NCBI GenBank assembly: GCA_001643675.2
Contig: LSRY02000030.1
Location: 62,001-126,000, forward strand
Direction of reading: 5' to 3'
Source of the DNA: Monocercomonoides exilis
Lineage: Eukaryota > Preaxostyla > Oxymonadida > Polymastigidae
Length of the DNA: 64,000 bases
Numbering within the stretch: the first letter of the stretch is position 1; each line of letters opens with the position of its first letter. Shown one piece after another: positions 36,453-47,842 of the stretch. The notes beneath the pieces are model-generated. The model made no database searches. It was not told the origin of the DNA and saw only the letters and a program-made list of their open reading frames with translations. The translations under genes were made by a program, and so were the position numbers.

Positions 36453-37107
36453 ACATTTTTGAAAGTGTTTTGTAGAAATTCTTCAAATTAAAGTCTTGTA
36501 ATGCTATTCATTCCAATGTTAACATCCTTCCATATTATATCTTCATCTCATTTTTACGTTCTTTAACTGTAGTGATTATGTTTATTATAAATTTTTTCCG
36601 TGGCATTAGCCTTATGTTCTTAATTAAGAATTCGAGATCAAGTACTTTTTATATCTTTTTCGATTTAAAAAGCATTCTTTTCGTGAAATAAAAAATTCTC
36701 GCTTTGCTGTGGTTGCAATGGAATGAAAATGTGCATTTGAAAAAGCGAAAATGTTGATATCTCTTTTTTCCATTAAGATTGTTATTTGGTGCAAAATTTT
36801 TTCATTTATGAAAAAAACAACGATTTGTTCCAAACTTTTTCTCCAACCTTATCATTATAAGTCTTTCATTCCCATGTCAAAAAAGTTCTGAAATTTTCAA
36901 AAATTGAGAACAATATTTGTTTGAGTGGAATGGAACAAAATTCATAAAGCAAAATATTTCGTCCCATTTCATTTATGTTTTTCTGAACAGATCATTAATA
37001 ACATCTCCAAAAAAAGAAAGAATAAAAGAAAAAAGAAAAGAAAAAGAAAAAAAGAAAAAGAAAAAAAGAAAAAGAAAAAAAGAAAAAGAAAAAAAAAGCA
37101 ATTAAAC
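36453..37107. other. Repeat-rich intergenic DNA with an AAAAAG/GAAAAA tract
   Basis: No gene. The 37009-37098 stretch is A/G-only low complexity (GAAAAAGAAAAAAAG units), which makes spurious Lys-rich open frames. The segment about 36810-36980 (GATTTGTTCCAAACTTTTTC ... GGAACAAAATTCATAAAGCA) is repeated at 37525-37615 plus 37895-37945, interrupted there by the element at 37617. Confidence 0.55.
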
Positions 37108-37370
37108 AACAAATATATGTCAAAATTTTTTTTGAAAAGTTCCATTTGTTTAATTTTCAAAAAATTAAAAATTTCATATTTCTTTCAAATTTCTGTTTTC
37201 ACTTACGAAATCACACCCAAACGGATAAAATAACTTTGACAAGGATTTGTTTAAATGACAGCAAAATTTGGTAAGTGGAAACAGAAATTTGAAAGAAATA
37301 TGAAATTTATATTTTTTTTTGAAAATTAAACAAATGGAACTTTTCAAAAAAATTTAGACATATATTTTTG
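37108..37370. mobile_element. Foldback element with about 100-bp arms
   Basis: The left arm (about 37108-37205) contains AAGTTCCATTTGTTTAATTT and CATATTTCTTTCAAATTTCT. The right arm (about 37270-37370) is its near-exact reverse complement. The roughly 65-bp spacer has no frame. It is a MITE-like or hairpin-forming element. Confidence 0.65.
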
Positions 37371-37616
37371 CTGATATTGTTTTGTCACACACAAAATTTT
37401 TGAGACTTTTTTTTTCATTTTTATTTTTTCGACCAAAAATTCAATTTTATGGATCAACAACACATGATTAGGAAAGTGAATTTTAATTTCAAATTTAGGA
37501 AGAAATTTTAGTTTTTAATAAAATAAAGATTTGTTCTAAAACTTTTTCTGTAATTATTTCACAAAAAGTCTAGCATTCCCATAGAAAAAATACAGTACTG
37601 AAAATTGTTTAAATAT

Positions 37617-37867
37617 GTTATTCTTTCTGAAAAGTCGCATATGTTAAATATCAAGGTTCAATTAAATTGTTTTTCATTTGAAAATTTGGTATGATCAATC
37701 CATCTGACTTCATCATTTAGCAAAAAGATATTTCAAACTTTTTTAATGAAAGAATAAGTGCATTGTGGAAAAGTTTGAAGGATTTATCGACAAAAATGAT
37801 CAACTAAGACCAAATTTTGTATAATCAAGTTATTAAACATTTGCGACTTTTTTAAAAGAATAACCAA
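37617..37867. mobile_element. MITE-like element, second copy of the AAGTCGCA family
   Basis: The ends GTTATTCTTTCTGAAAAGTC and, inverted, GTTATTCTTTTAAAAAAGTC are terminal inverted repeats continuing into GCA-A/T-ATGTTAAAT. It interrupts a repeat whose uninterrupted copy lies at 36810-36980, so the insertion boundary is visible in the sequence. Confidence 0.65.
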
Positions 37868-38043
37868 AATAGAAAAAAAAAACATTGAAAGCACTATGTG
37901 GAACAAAATTCATGAAGCAAAAAAATTTCGTTGCATTTTTTAAAAACATGGCAAAATCGCACAATATCGGTACCAATTGATTTCTCACCCATAAATAATT
38001 TTTTAGGGTAAAAATTCACATTTCATTTTCGATTGAAAGGTGG

Positions 38044-38061
38044 TTTTAGGGTTAGGGTTAG
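38044..38061 (+). repeat. Interstitial telomere-like TTAGGG units
   Basis: TTTTAGGGTTAGGGTTAG, two and a half canonical units; a second GGGTTAGGGTTT lies at 38171-38182. Too short to be a telomere; possibly a scar of break healing or of chromosome-end fusion. Confidence 0.6.
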
Positions 38062-38221
38062 CACTCATATCAACTTGCTCAGGTTTTTTATTATTTATGG
38101 GTTATGTCTCGAATCTTCTTTTTTGGGTCTTGACCAGAAAATTTTGACTTTTTTTTTGATTGAAATTTGAGGGTTAGGGTTTAAAATAAAAGAATTTTTT
38201 CCAACAGAACCCTTTGGTATG

Positions 38222-38297
38222 CAAGAATGATCTAGTGGTTCGGGCTTCCTAACAGTATTGCGAAGGGTCTATGTTTCGAATCCCACTAGGCCCTTCT
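38222..38297 (+). other. tRNA-like sequence (pseudogene or SINE head)
   Basis: It contains an A-box-like word TCTAGTGGTTCGG and, 35 nt later, a B-box-like TTTCGAATCCCAC followed by TAGGCCCTTC. The 3' part also folds as GAAGGGTCTA pairing TAGGCCCTTC with one G-U. A proper acceptor stem with the 5' end (GCAAGAATGA) and a 7-nt anticodon loop cannot be drawn, so it is not a functional tRNA. Confidence 0.35.
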
Positions 38298-38299
38298 TA

Positions 38300-39026
38300 T
38301 TTTTCACAAAAAATTTTTAGTTATTTTTGGTACCGATATTGTTCAAAATGACCTAAAACATTAGATATAATGCAGATTGGATAACATAATTGAAATTGAA
38401 AAATTAATTTAAATTGTGAGGGTAATATAAAAATACCGCTATTTATTTGAATTGACTTGCTTTTTTTTTTTTGAAATAAACATGTGATTTTGAAGAGAAT
38501 GTGCAAAACATAAAAAAGACAACGTTTCATAGAAAACATAAAAGATTGATATAAAATACCGAAGTTTATTTTAATTCTCATTTTGTTAAAATTTTGATCT
38601 TTCAATTATCTTCTTCTTAATAAATAAAATTATTCAATTATCTGTAATAAATGTTAACCAACTTTTGTTATCTTTAACGTGAGTTATATAATGTGAGTTT
38701 GAATGATTGTTCCAATTAAAAATTTATTTTTCCCAAAATACAAATCATAAAAGCTTCTGAAAACTTTCAGTTTATCTCTTCACAATTGAAAGTTATTTCT
38801 TATAATCGTTTCACCAACAGCAACTTCAATGCAATGTCTATCATTTCCCTTTTGATCACTAAGCTTTTTAAGTTTAACGCAAAGGAAATTATCAAACAAT
38901 ATTGTTTTTCATTTTTCGCCTTGTTGAAAAACAATGTTTGACACATGAACAAGAAATGAATTAAACAATAAACGTAAAAATGTTCATATGGTTCTTTTTC
39001 AAGATTTCGTTCAATATGAAGAACAG
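38300..39026. other. AT-rich intergenic DNA
   Basis: No gene seen. The minus-strand frame at 38321-38605 has no domain and a repeat-like composition. Confidence 0.5.
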
Positions 39027-40105
39027 TTTTATTTCAATGAGTAAAAAACCCGGAACATGGTAAAAAACCCGGACTTTTTATAAAACTTCATATATCTCGA
39101 CAAGTTAAAAAAATTAAACTATAATAATTCACACATTCATACATCAGTGTTTAACACATCTAACCATGTACAAAATTTTAATAACAGTGTTGTATATTTT
39201 TTGAAATAAATAATTTTAATTTTTGAAAATCCGACTTTTGATGAATTTTTCTATTTTAATGAAACGATTCAATTTATCCTATATGTATAAAACTTATTTT
39301 TCCCATGATATTAACAAATCTGGTTATTTTTTATTTTCGCTTATTTGCTCTTTCTAACGGAATGAAAATCTGTCATTTTTGAAAAATTATTGTCAATGGG
39401 ACAACTTAAAAAATATTTTTCATTAAATGCAAAAGCATCTAACTAAAACTAACACTTGCAGTTATGAATATAATAGTTATATAAAATTACCACAAAGTTA
39501 TGATTAAAAATGCTTCAGCAAAGATTCCAAACAATAATTTTTTTTCGAGTATCAATGAAATGGGATAAAAAAATCATCAATCAAAAAAACAAATAACTTT
39601 TATGAAATCCCTTCTGAAGCATTTTTAATCATAACTTTGTGGTAATTTTATATAACTATTATATTCATAACTGCAAGTGTTAGTTTTAGTTAGATGCTTT
39701 TGCATTTAATGAAAAATATTTTTTAAGTTGTCCCATTGACAATAATTTTTCAAAAATGACAGATTTTCATTCCGTTAGAAAGAGCAAATAAGCGAAAATA
39801 AAAAATAACCAGATTTGTTAATATCATGGGAAAAATAAGTTTTATACATATAGGATAAATTGAATCGTTTCATTAAAATAGAAAAATTCATCAAAAGTCG
39901 GATTTTCAAAAATTAAAATTATTTATTTCAAAAAATATACAACACTGTTATTAAAATTTTGTACATGGTTAGATGTGTTAAACACTGATGTATGAATGTG
40001 TGAATTATTATAGTTTAATTTTTTTAACTTGTCGAGATATATGAAGTTTTATAAAAAGTCCGGGTTTTTTACCATGTTCCGGGTTTTTTACTCATTGAAA
40101 TAAAA
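39027..40105. repeat. 1.08-kb palindrome: two 492-bp inverted arms, 95-bp spacer
   Basis: The left arm 39027-39518 starts TTTTATTTCAATGAG and the right arm 39614-40105 ends CTCATTGAAATAAAA. All stretches I compared are exact reverse complements, including the AAAAAACCCGGAACATGG terminal part and the TGATTAAAAATGCTTCAG inner edge. The 95-bp spacer is AT-rich. No frame runs through the arms and no target-site duplication is visible at the outer edges. It could be a large foldback transposon or a recent inverted duplication. Confidence 0.92.
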
Positions 40106-40235
40106 AATTATCTTTTTCTATATTTATCTTCTTATTAAACCGATCACACAATCTATTTTTTATTCTTTCAATACTCGAAACCTTTGGCCTTTGTCTGTTT
40201 TAATTTTTATCCCTCTTCGTCCAAACGATTAATCA

Positions 40236-41558
40236 CAAACTAAATTTCTATTTCAATTGTGAAATACATTTTTTCTCTCACATCCCCATCAAAAGCTTTC
40301 AATTCCAGCAAACTCAAAATTCCTTCAACAAATTTATCATCTCTCTCCTCAGCAGATCCGACAAATGTCTCTTTGTCTTTAACACCTCTATCTTCCGCCA
40401 AACGCTCTCTTTATCAAATGCTCCTGTTGTTCATATTGGAACAGAATCTCAGCGAGAAACACCAGGAAGATTGGCTTCATTTGGACAGTACGGCCATTAC
40501 TTTGAATGATGCGAGTGGAATGATTCAAATTGCACAGGAGATCAAGGTGGTTCTCTGAAAATTGCTTGCACAAAAGTAAGCATCACAATAAATTCTTACT
40601 CGTTTTTCAATTGTTCAAATATAATTCATGGTGGAGCGGTATATTGTGGATATTTGTTTAATATCAACTTAACCAAAAGCAATTTTACAAATTTTCAGGC
40701 AAGAAACGGAGGTGGTGTTTCCATGTGGTATCTTCAATCCAATTCCGTTTTAACATTCTCAGAAAACAGAGTGGAAAGCTGTAATATTTCTAATTGGTGT
40801 GGATCCGGTTCGTATTTTAAGCTCAATAATTTGAATTCTAATGGTCAATTCCTGTTTTCCGAATGCGAGTGTATAGCAAATACGGGAAGTGATTGTGCTG
40901 GTTCTCTAACATTTTCAAATCCCCCAGGAAACAATCCAACTCAGTTTTTGGTTAATGATTGCCAATTTATCAATTACAAACTGACTGCCTCTTCTTCATA
41001 CGGAGGTGCAGCGATGTGTTTCCTTCCACCGTATTCCTGGATGAATGGAGTAAAATTCATCACTTTCTGCTTCTTCGATGACATCCCCACCACAAATGGC
41101 AGAGGAAATGATGTGTTCTTTAATGGAAGTAACATACCCCAACCTCCATTCGAGAATTGTGGATCAACAACTCCAACAAAAAGAGTGTATAATTATGGAC
41201 AAGCTGATAATGCTGAATGTAATAGCTGGCTCCCCCTCATTGCCCAGAACAAAATCGTTTGCAGCAATGGAACAGATGCTGATGCCTGTGGCAGACCCCA
41301 ACAGACCCCATGTGCCACCATCGAGTATTCCCTCAACAGCTTCATTTCCCTCCTCCAAGACGCCTCTCTCACCCTCCTCAGCTCAACATTTGTTTCCACT
41401 CAAACGCTCACATCCAGCGCAGCTGATACAAAAATCACAGGAAATGATGAGTTTTTTCTAATTTCTTTATTATTCCTTCCATTCAAAATTTTTGAATATT
41501 TTCCATTTCACTTCATATTCATGAGCTGCCATCTTCTTTTCATTTAAAGGATATATCA
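40236..41558 (+). pseudogene. Beta-helix surface protein fragment (one in-frame TGA)
   Basis: One plus-strand frame reads FNCEIHFFSHIPIKSF ... GQYGHYFE, stop (TGA 40507-40509), CEWNDSNCTGDQGGSL ... and on to 41445. It shows the family's strand-and-turn pattern (FNCSNIIHGGAVYCGYLF, ARNGGGVSMWY), a GNDVFF module end and a new module start with ACGRPQQTPCATIEYSL. It lacks a signal peptide, breaks off soon after the second module starts (KITGND) and has no membrane anchor. It directly abuts the right arm of the palindrome. It is most simply a truncated paralog of the genes at 1 and 31327. No splice pair removes the TGA in frame. Confidence 0.7.
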
Positions 41559-42625
41559 TCACCAATTTATTCTTAGATCCTAAATACAGCTCAAATATAA
41601 ATATTTCTTCGAAATTTTCTCATCAAATTTTTCTTCTTCATCGAATGAAAATAAAGCTTGTTGCTTAAATAAATGTTTTCTGTTATTCTTTTCTTTAAAT
41701 AGCATTTCTTCAATCATATCAGAAAGCTCTTCAAAACTTTCAATTTCTTTTGCCATTCCCATTTCTCCTTTTTTTCAGCTGCAGAATCTCTCATTTCATA
41801 GAATTATCCTTCGATAATTGATTTTCTAATAAATTATTTTCTCCTCATTTAATCATCCTCTCGTTCCATTGAAGGCACATGACGTTGTGAAATCAATCGA
41901 AGATCATCCTCATAATCATTTGTTCCAAACATCCTATCCTGCCATGTTCTTTATGTTTTCGGTGAATTCTTTCAGCTTCCAAATGAAAAGCAGAGGCAAT
42001 CTCTATTTTCTGTTGCATGCATGATGTTCGGCTATTCAGGATAAAAATTATCCATTTCATTGCCGTGCTACATCTGGCTGAAATTCTATGTCAGAATAAA
42101 TATTTCTTTTGCGTTTCCTATTTGAGCAGATTTAAATGCCTCTTGATGAATTCAATGGGAAGTTGAATGAAATGAAAAAAAAGTGACATTTTTGCAGTTC
42201 ATCGAAGAAGGCGTTGAAGAAGAAAAGGATGAACACAATTGTTGAAATGAAGATAGATGCTGTGCCAATGTGAGGACGTATGAGGAAGAACGAAGTTGAA
42301 GTTGAAGAAGATAAAACAAAATGTATTCAATTCGTCCAAATTACCTTTTTTCATCACGAGAATTGTGAATGATAAATGAAATGAAGAATAATTTAGCGAT
42401 TGATTGGACAAGACGAAGAAAAGCGAATGAAATATAGTTTCGTTCAATTTGGCGGCACTTCCGATTGAGCGATATGAATGAATCAGAAGGACGATGCTCT
42501 GATCCAATGCAAAGTGAGTGAAGATGGCATTGAAAAAGTTGGAGGAGTTGAAGAAGAAGACAATAACGAAATTGAAGATGGCACAGTTGGTGGAAAAGGA
42601 CAAATTGCAGAAGCAGGAAAAGAAT

Positions 42626-42730
42626 TTGAAGAAGAAGAAGAAGAAGAAGAAGAAGAAGAAGAAGAAGAAGAAGAAGAAGAAGAAGAAGAAGAAAAAGAAG
42701 AAGAAGAAGAAGAAGAAGAAGAAGAAGATG
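42626..42730 (+). repeat. (GAA)n trinucleotide tract
   Basis: An almost pure GAA repeat (about 35 units with a few AAA/GAT variants). It reads as poly-Glu, poly-Lys or, on the other strand, poly-Ser in different frames, so none of these is evidence for a protein. A second, less pure GAA-rich tract lies at 43150-43285. Confidence 0.9.
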
Positions 42731-43937
42731 ATGATGATGAAGACAATGAAGAAAGTTGAAGGAAATAAGGTGATAGTGAATGTGAAAGAGAAGAAGAAGA
42801 AAAAGGTGAAGGAGAAGAAGAAAAAATGGAAGAATAAGAATAAGAATAAGAAGAAGAAGTGATTGAGAAATGCTAAATCAATCGAATGACATTTCCGAAG
42901 AAAAATGATGAGATGGCTTCAAATGATGCTGTTGATTAAACCAAATATCGTACATGACAAATGCAGTTCTAATCGACTGAAAAATAACAAACTTAAAATG
43001 AATAGCAGACGAGCTGCAATCAATCGACGAAAATATATTTCTTCAAATCATTGATGCCCTTTGAGCTATTATTCTTTCTTTCTCTTCATAAAAAGAAAAA
43101 TGACACTGATTCATTGGAGCTAAAAATATAAACGATTTAAATATCTGATGAAATTATTTGAAAAGAAAAAGAAAAAGAAGCGGAGAAAGCGAAGGAGAAG
43201 AAGAGGAAAAGGAAGAGGAAAAGGAAGAGGAAGAAGGTGAAGAAAAAGAAGAAGGCGTAGAAGAAGAAGAAGAAGGTAATGAAGAATAATCAAACGATGA
43301 TGATGTGAAGATGATGTGGAATAGGAAAAAAAATGAATTGTCCAGAGTAATTTGTTATTGTTTGGCTGAATGAAATATGAAAAAACGTTTTGTTTATCTT
43401 TTTCTTTCTCCATTTCATTTGAATTTTCCCTTCTTAACATTTGACCACTTCTCCGCTCATCTTTTCTTCTTTCTTCATCTTGACAGTGAATTCTATTTTC
43501 TTTCTTTCTTTTCTCCGAAAAATACAATCCCTCTTCTCTCTAATCATTTGTTTGCAACATTACTTCTTTCTCCTTTTCCTTTCTCTCCTTTTCCTTCTTC
43601 GTCTTCGCTTCTTTAGCTGATTGCCTCAAAATCCCACGAGTAAAAATTTTTAAATCCCATCCGGAGAATTAGCATCATGAGAGAAATATCTCTCTTCCTT
43701 TGATTTTTCCCGCTTTCGTTTAACCTTCTGCTTCTTTTTGTTTTCCACAAACATTTCCTATTTTCTCTCTGGAGATTCCCCTTTTCAGAACATCTTTTTG
43801 GTATTTTGAAGATAAAATTAATCCAAACGTTTTCTTCATCTTATCTCAAAGCGAATATTTTGGTGCAATACTTTTCTCTTCTTTCTCTTCTTTCTCCCCA
43901 TCTTTTCTTCTTTTCCTCTATGTCATTCTGTTTTCTT

Positions 43938-44030
43938 CTTTCATAACATTTTCTTTCTCTTTCTTTCTTTCTCTCTCTCTTTCTTTCTCCAATGGTATGA
44001 CTCTCTCTCTCTCTCTCTCTCTCTCTCCAG
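43938..44030 (+). repeat. (TTTC)n and (CT)n microsatellites
   Basis: TTTCTTTC units from about 43950, then a pure CT dinucleotide run at about 44003-44029. Confidence 0.85.
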
Positions 44031-44199
44031 AATTGTTCGGTTCCCGCTCTTTCTCCTCTTTTTGTTATTCTTTCCTCCATTTCCACTTAATGCAACTTTT
44101 CTTTTCCACAATCATTTTTTTCCTTGTTTTTTCGCCAATTCTCCATCTCTTTCCTTTCTCTTCTCCTTTTGGAAATCCTCCAACTCCAACTCAAATTCT

Positions 44200-45647
44200 G
44201 TGATTTCACCAGAAATTGCGAATCTTTCCATAAAAGCATCAAAATGGCTGGTTCCATCAAACAATTCTTGAAAGTGATGAAGAAGAACGATGAATCACTT
44301 GAAAAAACTGAATGTGCTCTGAATGTGAATGCACAGCCAGATTATCAGCTCTGACAAAAGAGTCACTTCTGCCAAACGCTCTCAACAAATATACCAAGCA
44401 AACTGCTTTTTCTTTCTTTCAAGTTCATATCAAGCATTGTCATGCTATGCAGCATGCAAGACAGATGGCAGAAGGTTGTCATCGTTGAATGTGATGCAAA
44501 TAAGAATTGCTTCAAAACCTTGAATCTTTTGAAAAAGGATAAAAAGGCTTCATTCAATGGCACTCCTGTTCATGATCAATCTGTATTCATTCAAAGAACA
44601 CCATTAAAGAAACATGAATGATATAAAAAAAGTCAAACCATTTTTTTTTTTTTTGGCCTTTCAACATTTTCCCATCTCCAATGGATTGGTAATTATCAGC
44701 CCAGCTGGCTTTCTTGCTCTCCAAAATTGCCTCTTGCCATTTAAAAAATTCAAACAACTGAACAATAAAGGCTTGCATTGAACGTCATCGAGCACAGAGA
44801 GTCAATTGTGGAGCTGGCCGTGATATCAGATGAAAACACATATTCTCCAAATTAACTCCTTTTCAAAGACTTATTCAACGCCATGTTTTTGCTGATGGCA
44901 TTCCAACGTGTTTCGCATAAATGGCAACGCGTTTGTTGTTGAGGCCTGCTGAGTGCTTCATTCTGCTCGCTTCCTCCATCGTCCAATCCCCAATTCTCTT
45001 TTTTTCCCCACAAAACCAACCTTCCCCCCCAAAAAATCACGCAAAACAAGTCCCACTCAAACGATATGCCAAGCAAACATATTTCCCTCGAAATGAACAA
45101 GCGGTTCAATTCTATCTTTCTGAAATTCTCCTCGCTTTTTCTGCATCTTTCATGAGTCATTTTGAATGAAAAATATCGCAGCCAGCGTTGTGACATATGT
45201 TTTGTATCATCTAACCAAGTTCAAATTTTATGCAATTTTCCCCACTAATTCACTTTTCGCAAGCAATCGATGCAACAGCCACTCGCTCCTCCATTTGAAG
45301 GTTAAATCCCTGTTCTTCTGCAGTTCCATAACTCGCATGGATGCATCCGTGGAAGTTAACCTAAGCAGCTCAAACAAAGTTTTAACACAGCATATTATCA
45401 ATCAAAAATCTTCATTTATAAAATTAAAGGTTGCAAACCCTTATTTATTTACTCCATCAGTTGAATATATTTTTTCTCTTATTTACTTGTTTTGATGCAA
45501 AAGACATCGACATCACATAGAAATGTGTGGACTTCAGCTTTATTAGATATTTGATTTTGTATTTTTAATTCTTTTAATTTGAACATTATTCGAATATTTC
45601 AAAAATATATTTATTTGTTATTTTTGATTCATTTTGTGATTTCACAG
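44200..45647. other. Decayed coding-like sequence, not assignable
   Basis: Short open pieces of non-repetitive composition occur on both strands, for example VQLFEFFKWQEAILESKKAS on the minus strand (44587-44778) and CHLCETRWNAI on the minus strand near 44900, but stops interrupt all of them and I recognise no family. It is best read as old gene fragments. Confidence 0.35.
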
Positions 45648-47024
45648 CCATTTTCAACAAAACATGTATTCCTTGGTATGTCTATATTTTGAGAAAACGA
45701 TTGTTTTTAATTTTTTTTTGAACATATTTTAGAAAAACTATCTCAACTAAAGAATTGCGCTGAAGCTAAGCTGAAACAAAAAATCGTAGAAATGAATGAA
45801 ATGATTGATGAAATGAATGAGCCAGAGTTGTTTTTTGTTCTCAATGTTGAAATATTCAACAAAATTCATGAATTGGTTGAAGAAAAGAAACTATCAATTG
45901 AAAATGCCATTGAATTATCGAAGCGTTTTGGATATTGCAAAATTCTGGAAGATGTATGGAGTCCATGCTTAGAAGAATCTTCATTGTGCAAAAAACTGAA
46001 AAAGATGATTGTAGAAGAAGAACAGAAAAAAGAAGAAAAGGATGATAATCTTCTTACTGACCTTTGTGAATGCTATATTTTTCTTTATTTTCACATCTCG
46101 CCTGAAATGATTTCGATTTGTGTGCCTTGTCTTCTGAAAGCTGCATCGAACAAAGAGGTAAATGAGGAAGTTCAAAAAGAGGTGGAAATGGCTTTGTTGG
46201 CTTTGAGCAGTATTAAAGATCAGGCATGAGCACGTATTTTTCATTTTTTGGTTTTATTAATTTTTTCCCCCATTCTTTTTACATAGAAAGCGAAAAGAGA
46301 ACTGTATTTGAATGAAATCAAAGAGATCATAAAATTTCATCAAAAGCATCATAACCTAACCCAACTTGCCTATCAATCTGCTTGGAAATTTTTAATAAAA
46401 GAATTTTTCATCGACAAAAGCTTGGAAGAAGTGATTACAAATGAGCTGCATTTTGCGAGAGAAGCAGGAAGAGAATTGGAAGAGCTGACAAAGTGTGTGG
46501 ATTGGAAGATAGGGAAAGGAAAGGAAAGAGAGAAAGAAACGAAAGAAGAGCTTACTTTGATTAGATGGCTTGAAGTTGATGAGAATTATTTTCGCCGTTG
46601 CGAATCGAAGAATGAAGAATATGTTGGGCTTATCAGAAGCATTGTGAAATTATTTCGTGCAGCAAAGGATAATTATGGAAACATATACAAGAAATGTATT
46701 CTTTCATTTGAAAAAGTCGTACATAAAGGATTCATGAATGTTGATTACTTGTTGAAAGGAGGAGCTATTGATGCTGTTTTGGAGGAGATGCATAGACCAA
46801 CGTTGAATAAAAAAATGATTGGTGAAATCTTTGATTTTTTAGAATCAATTTCGGAGGAAATCAAAGATAAGAACATATTTGAAAGGAAAGAAGAGAAAAG
46901 AAAGATTATGAAAAGGAATTTGTTTGAAAAGATGGAAGAAGAAGGATACGAAGACATCTTAATAAGCTTTCACAAAGGTTTTCGTGATTTTTCAGCATTT
47001 TATGAAGTGCTTATTTATCTTTGA
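45648..47024 (+). CDS. Helical lineage-type protein, oxymonad family (5' incomplete)
   Basis: Exons: 45648-45675 (tentative), 45733-46223 and 46287-47024, a continuous frame of about 419 residues. The first intron is GTATGT...TTTTAG. The second begins GC (GCATGAG...ACATAG, 63 nt): the TGA in GCATGA would otherwise end the frame, and the GC-AG splice restores it exactly. The protein is all-helical and charged, with repeats in the style of HEAT/ARM proteins: YIFLYFHISPEMISICVPCL, KEVEMALLALSSIKDQ, KRELYLNEIKEIIKFHQKHH, GGAIDAVLEEMHRPTLNKKM. From memory it resembles a very large family of hypothetical proteins in Monocercomonoides; I cannot verify this. No signal peptide or membrane helix. Function unknown. 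The true start is probably in an upstream exon. Confidence 0.65.
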
Positions 47025-47393
47025 ATATTTTTGATAATTTTGTGATTGTTTGAGAAAATACGTTGCATTTTGTAACTCCCTATTTTTATTTTTTCTTTTT
47101 TGTATTCATCCCACGAAATCGAAAACAATTGAATCAATTTGTTTGAATTATATTTACCCCACGAAGGTTGAACTTTTTTGGATCAATAAAATTCCAAATG
47201 AAATTACATACAAATGCTTCAAACATTTGTGTGGAGGAAAAAATCCAGTTCTCATGAAATCTATCTTTCTCTTAATTTCTTCTTCTTTAACAGATTCTTC
47301 CTCTCAAAGATATAATCCGTCAACTCATCTTTCGATCTAATGTTTATCCAATTATCCGTATATCATTTCAACCACTTCTGCAATTAAAATAAA

Positions 47394-47431
<38 letters not shown>

Positions 47432-47842
47432 GTTTAAGAAACACTGCACCTTTTCTATATGGCTGATCCTTTTTGAAATCAGACTTTCGTTCGAGTTTTG
47501 ACCAAAAAGATTATCTTCATGGGATTTATAAAAAATGAACTTAAAAGGTTAATGCATTCAGCGCATGATGATTTTTAAAGTTAAATTATCATTGTTTCAA
47601 ATCTAATTGAGATAAATATTTTGATCAAAACTCGAACGAAAGTTTGATTTCAAAAGGATCAGCCATATGGTGTTTTTTTGTGAAATTAGCAGTATGCTAT
47701 ATTGAACTTTTATGCCAAAGCATTATCAAAAATCACTAAAGATTGAATTAAAAATGTGAATTTTTGGAACATTTTTTTCACAAAAGTTCATTATGGGAAA
47801 ATGTCGAGGAAAGAGTGTTGTTTTTCAACAATAAACAAGTAA
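47025..47842. other. Intergenic DNA with poly(A) and a foldback element
   Basis: A small plus frame at 47050-47340 has no recognisable domain and may be a decayed 3' extension or relic. A 33-nt poly(A) run is at 47396-47428. Confidence 0.45.
47459..47668. mobile_element. Short foldback (MITE-like) element
   Basis: The left arm 47459-47516 (ATGGCTGATCCTTTTTGAAA ... TTTCGTTCGAGTTTTGA) and right arm 47611-47668 (TCAAAACTCGAACGAAAG ... AAAGGATCAGCCAT) are near-perfect inverted repeats of about 58 bp around a 94-bp AT-rich spacer. No frame. It lies just upstream of the giant LRR gene. Confidence 0.7.

Larger units (their letters stand above)
41559..44199. other. Gene-poor region with low-complexity purine tracts
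   Basis: I find no convincing gene. A 60-residue minus frame at 41580-41762 (MGMAKEIESFEELSDMIEEM) could be a relic of the helical family seen at 45648. The remainder is GAAGAA, CTTTCT and A-rich sequence that is open in several frames at once, which marks it as low complexity. Confidence 0.45.

Noticed and set aside
38222-38297. Functional tRNA gene
   Set aside because: The A- and B-box-like words are present but no acceptor stem or 7-nt anticodon loop can be formed, so it is listed only as tRNA-like.
42478-42862. Poly-Glu, poly-Lys and poly-Ser frames around the GAA tract
   Set aside because: A trinucleotide repeat is open in several frames; no flanking non-repetitive coding sequence supports a protein.
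42626-43285. CRISPR-like or tandem-array reading of the regularly repeated tracts
   Set aside because: They are simple trinucleotide repeats without spacers, in a eukaryotic context.
44852-45196. 114-residue minus-strand frame as a gene
   Set aside because: No domain, a Trp/Gly-rich odd composition in the middle, and no convincing continuation through splicing.
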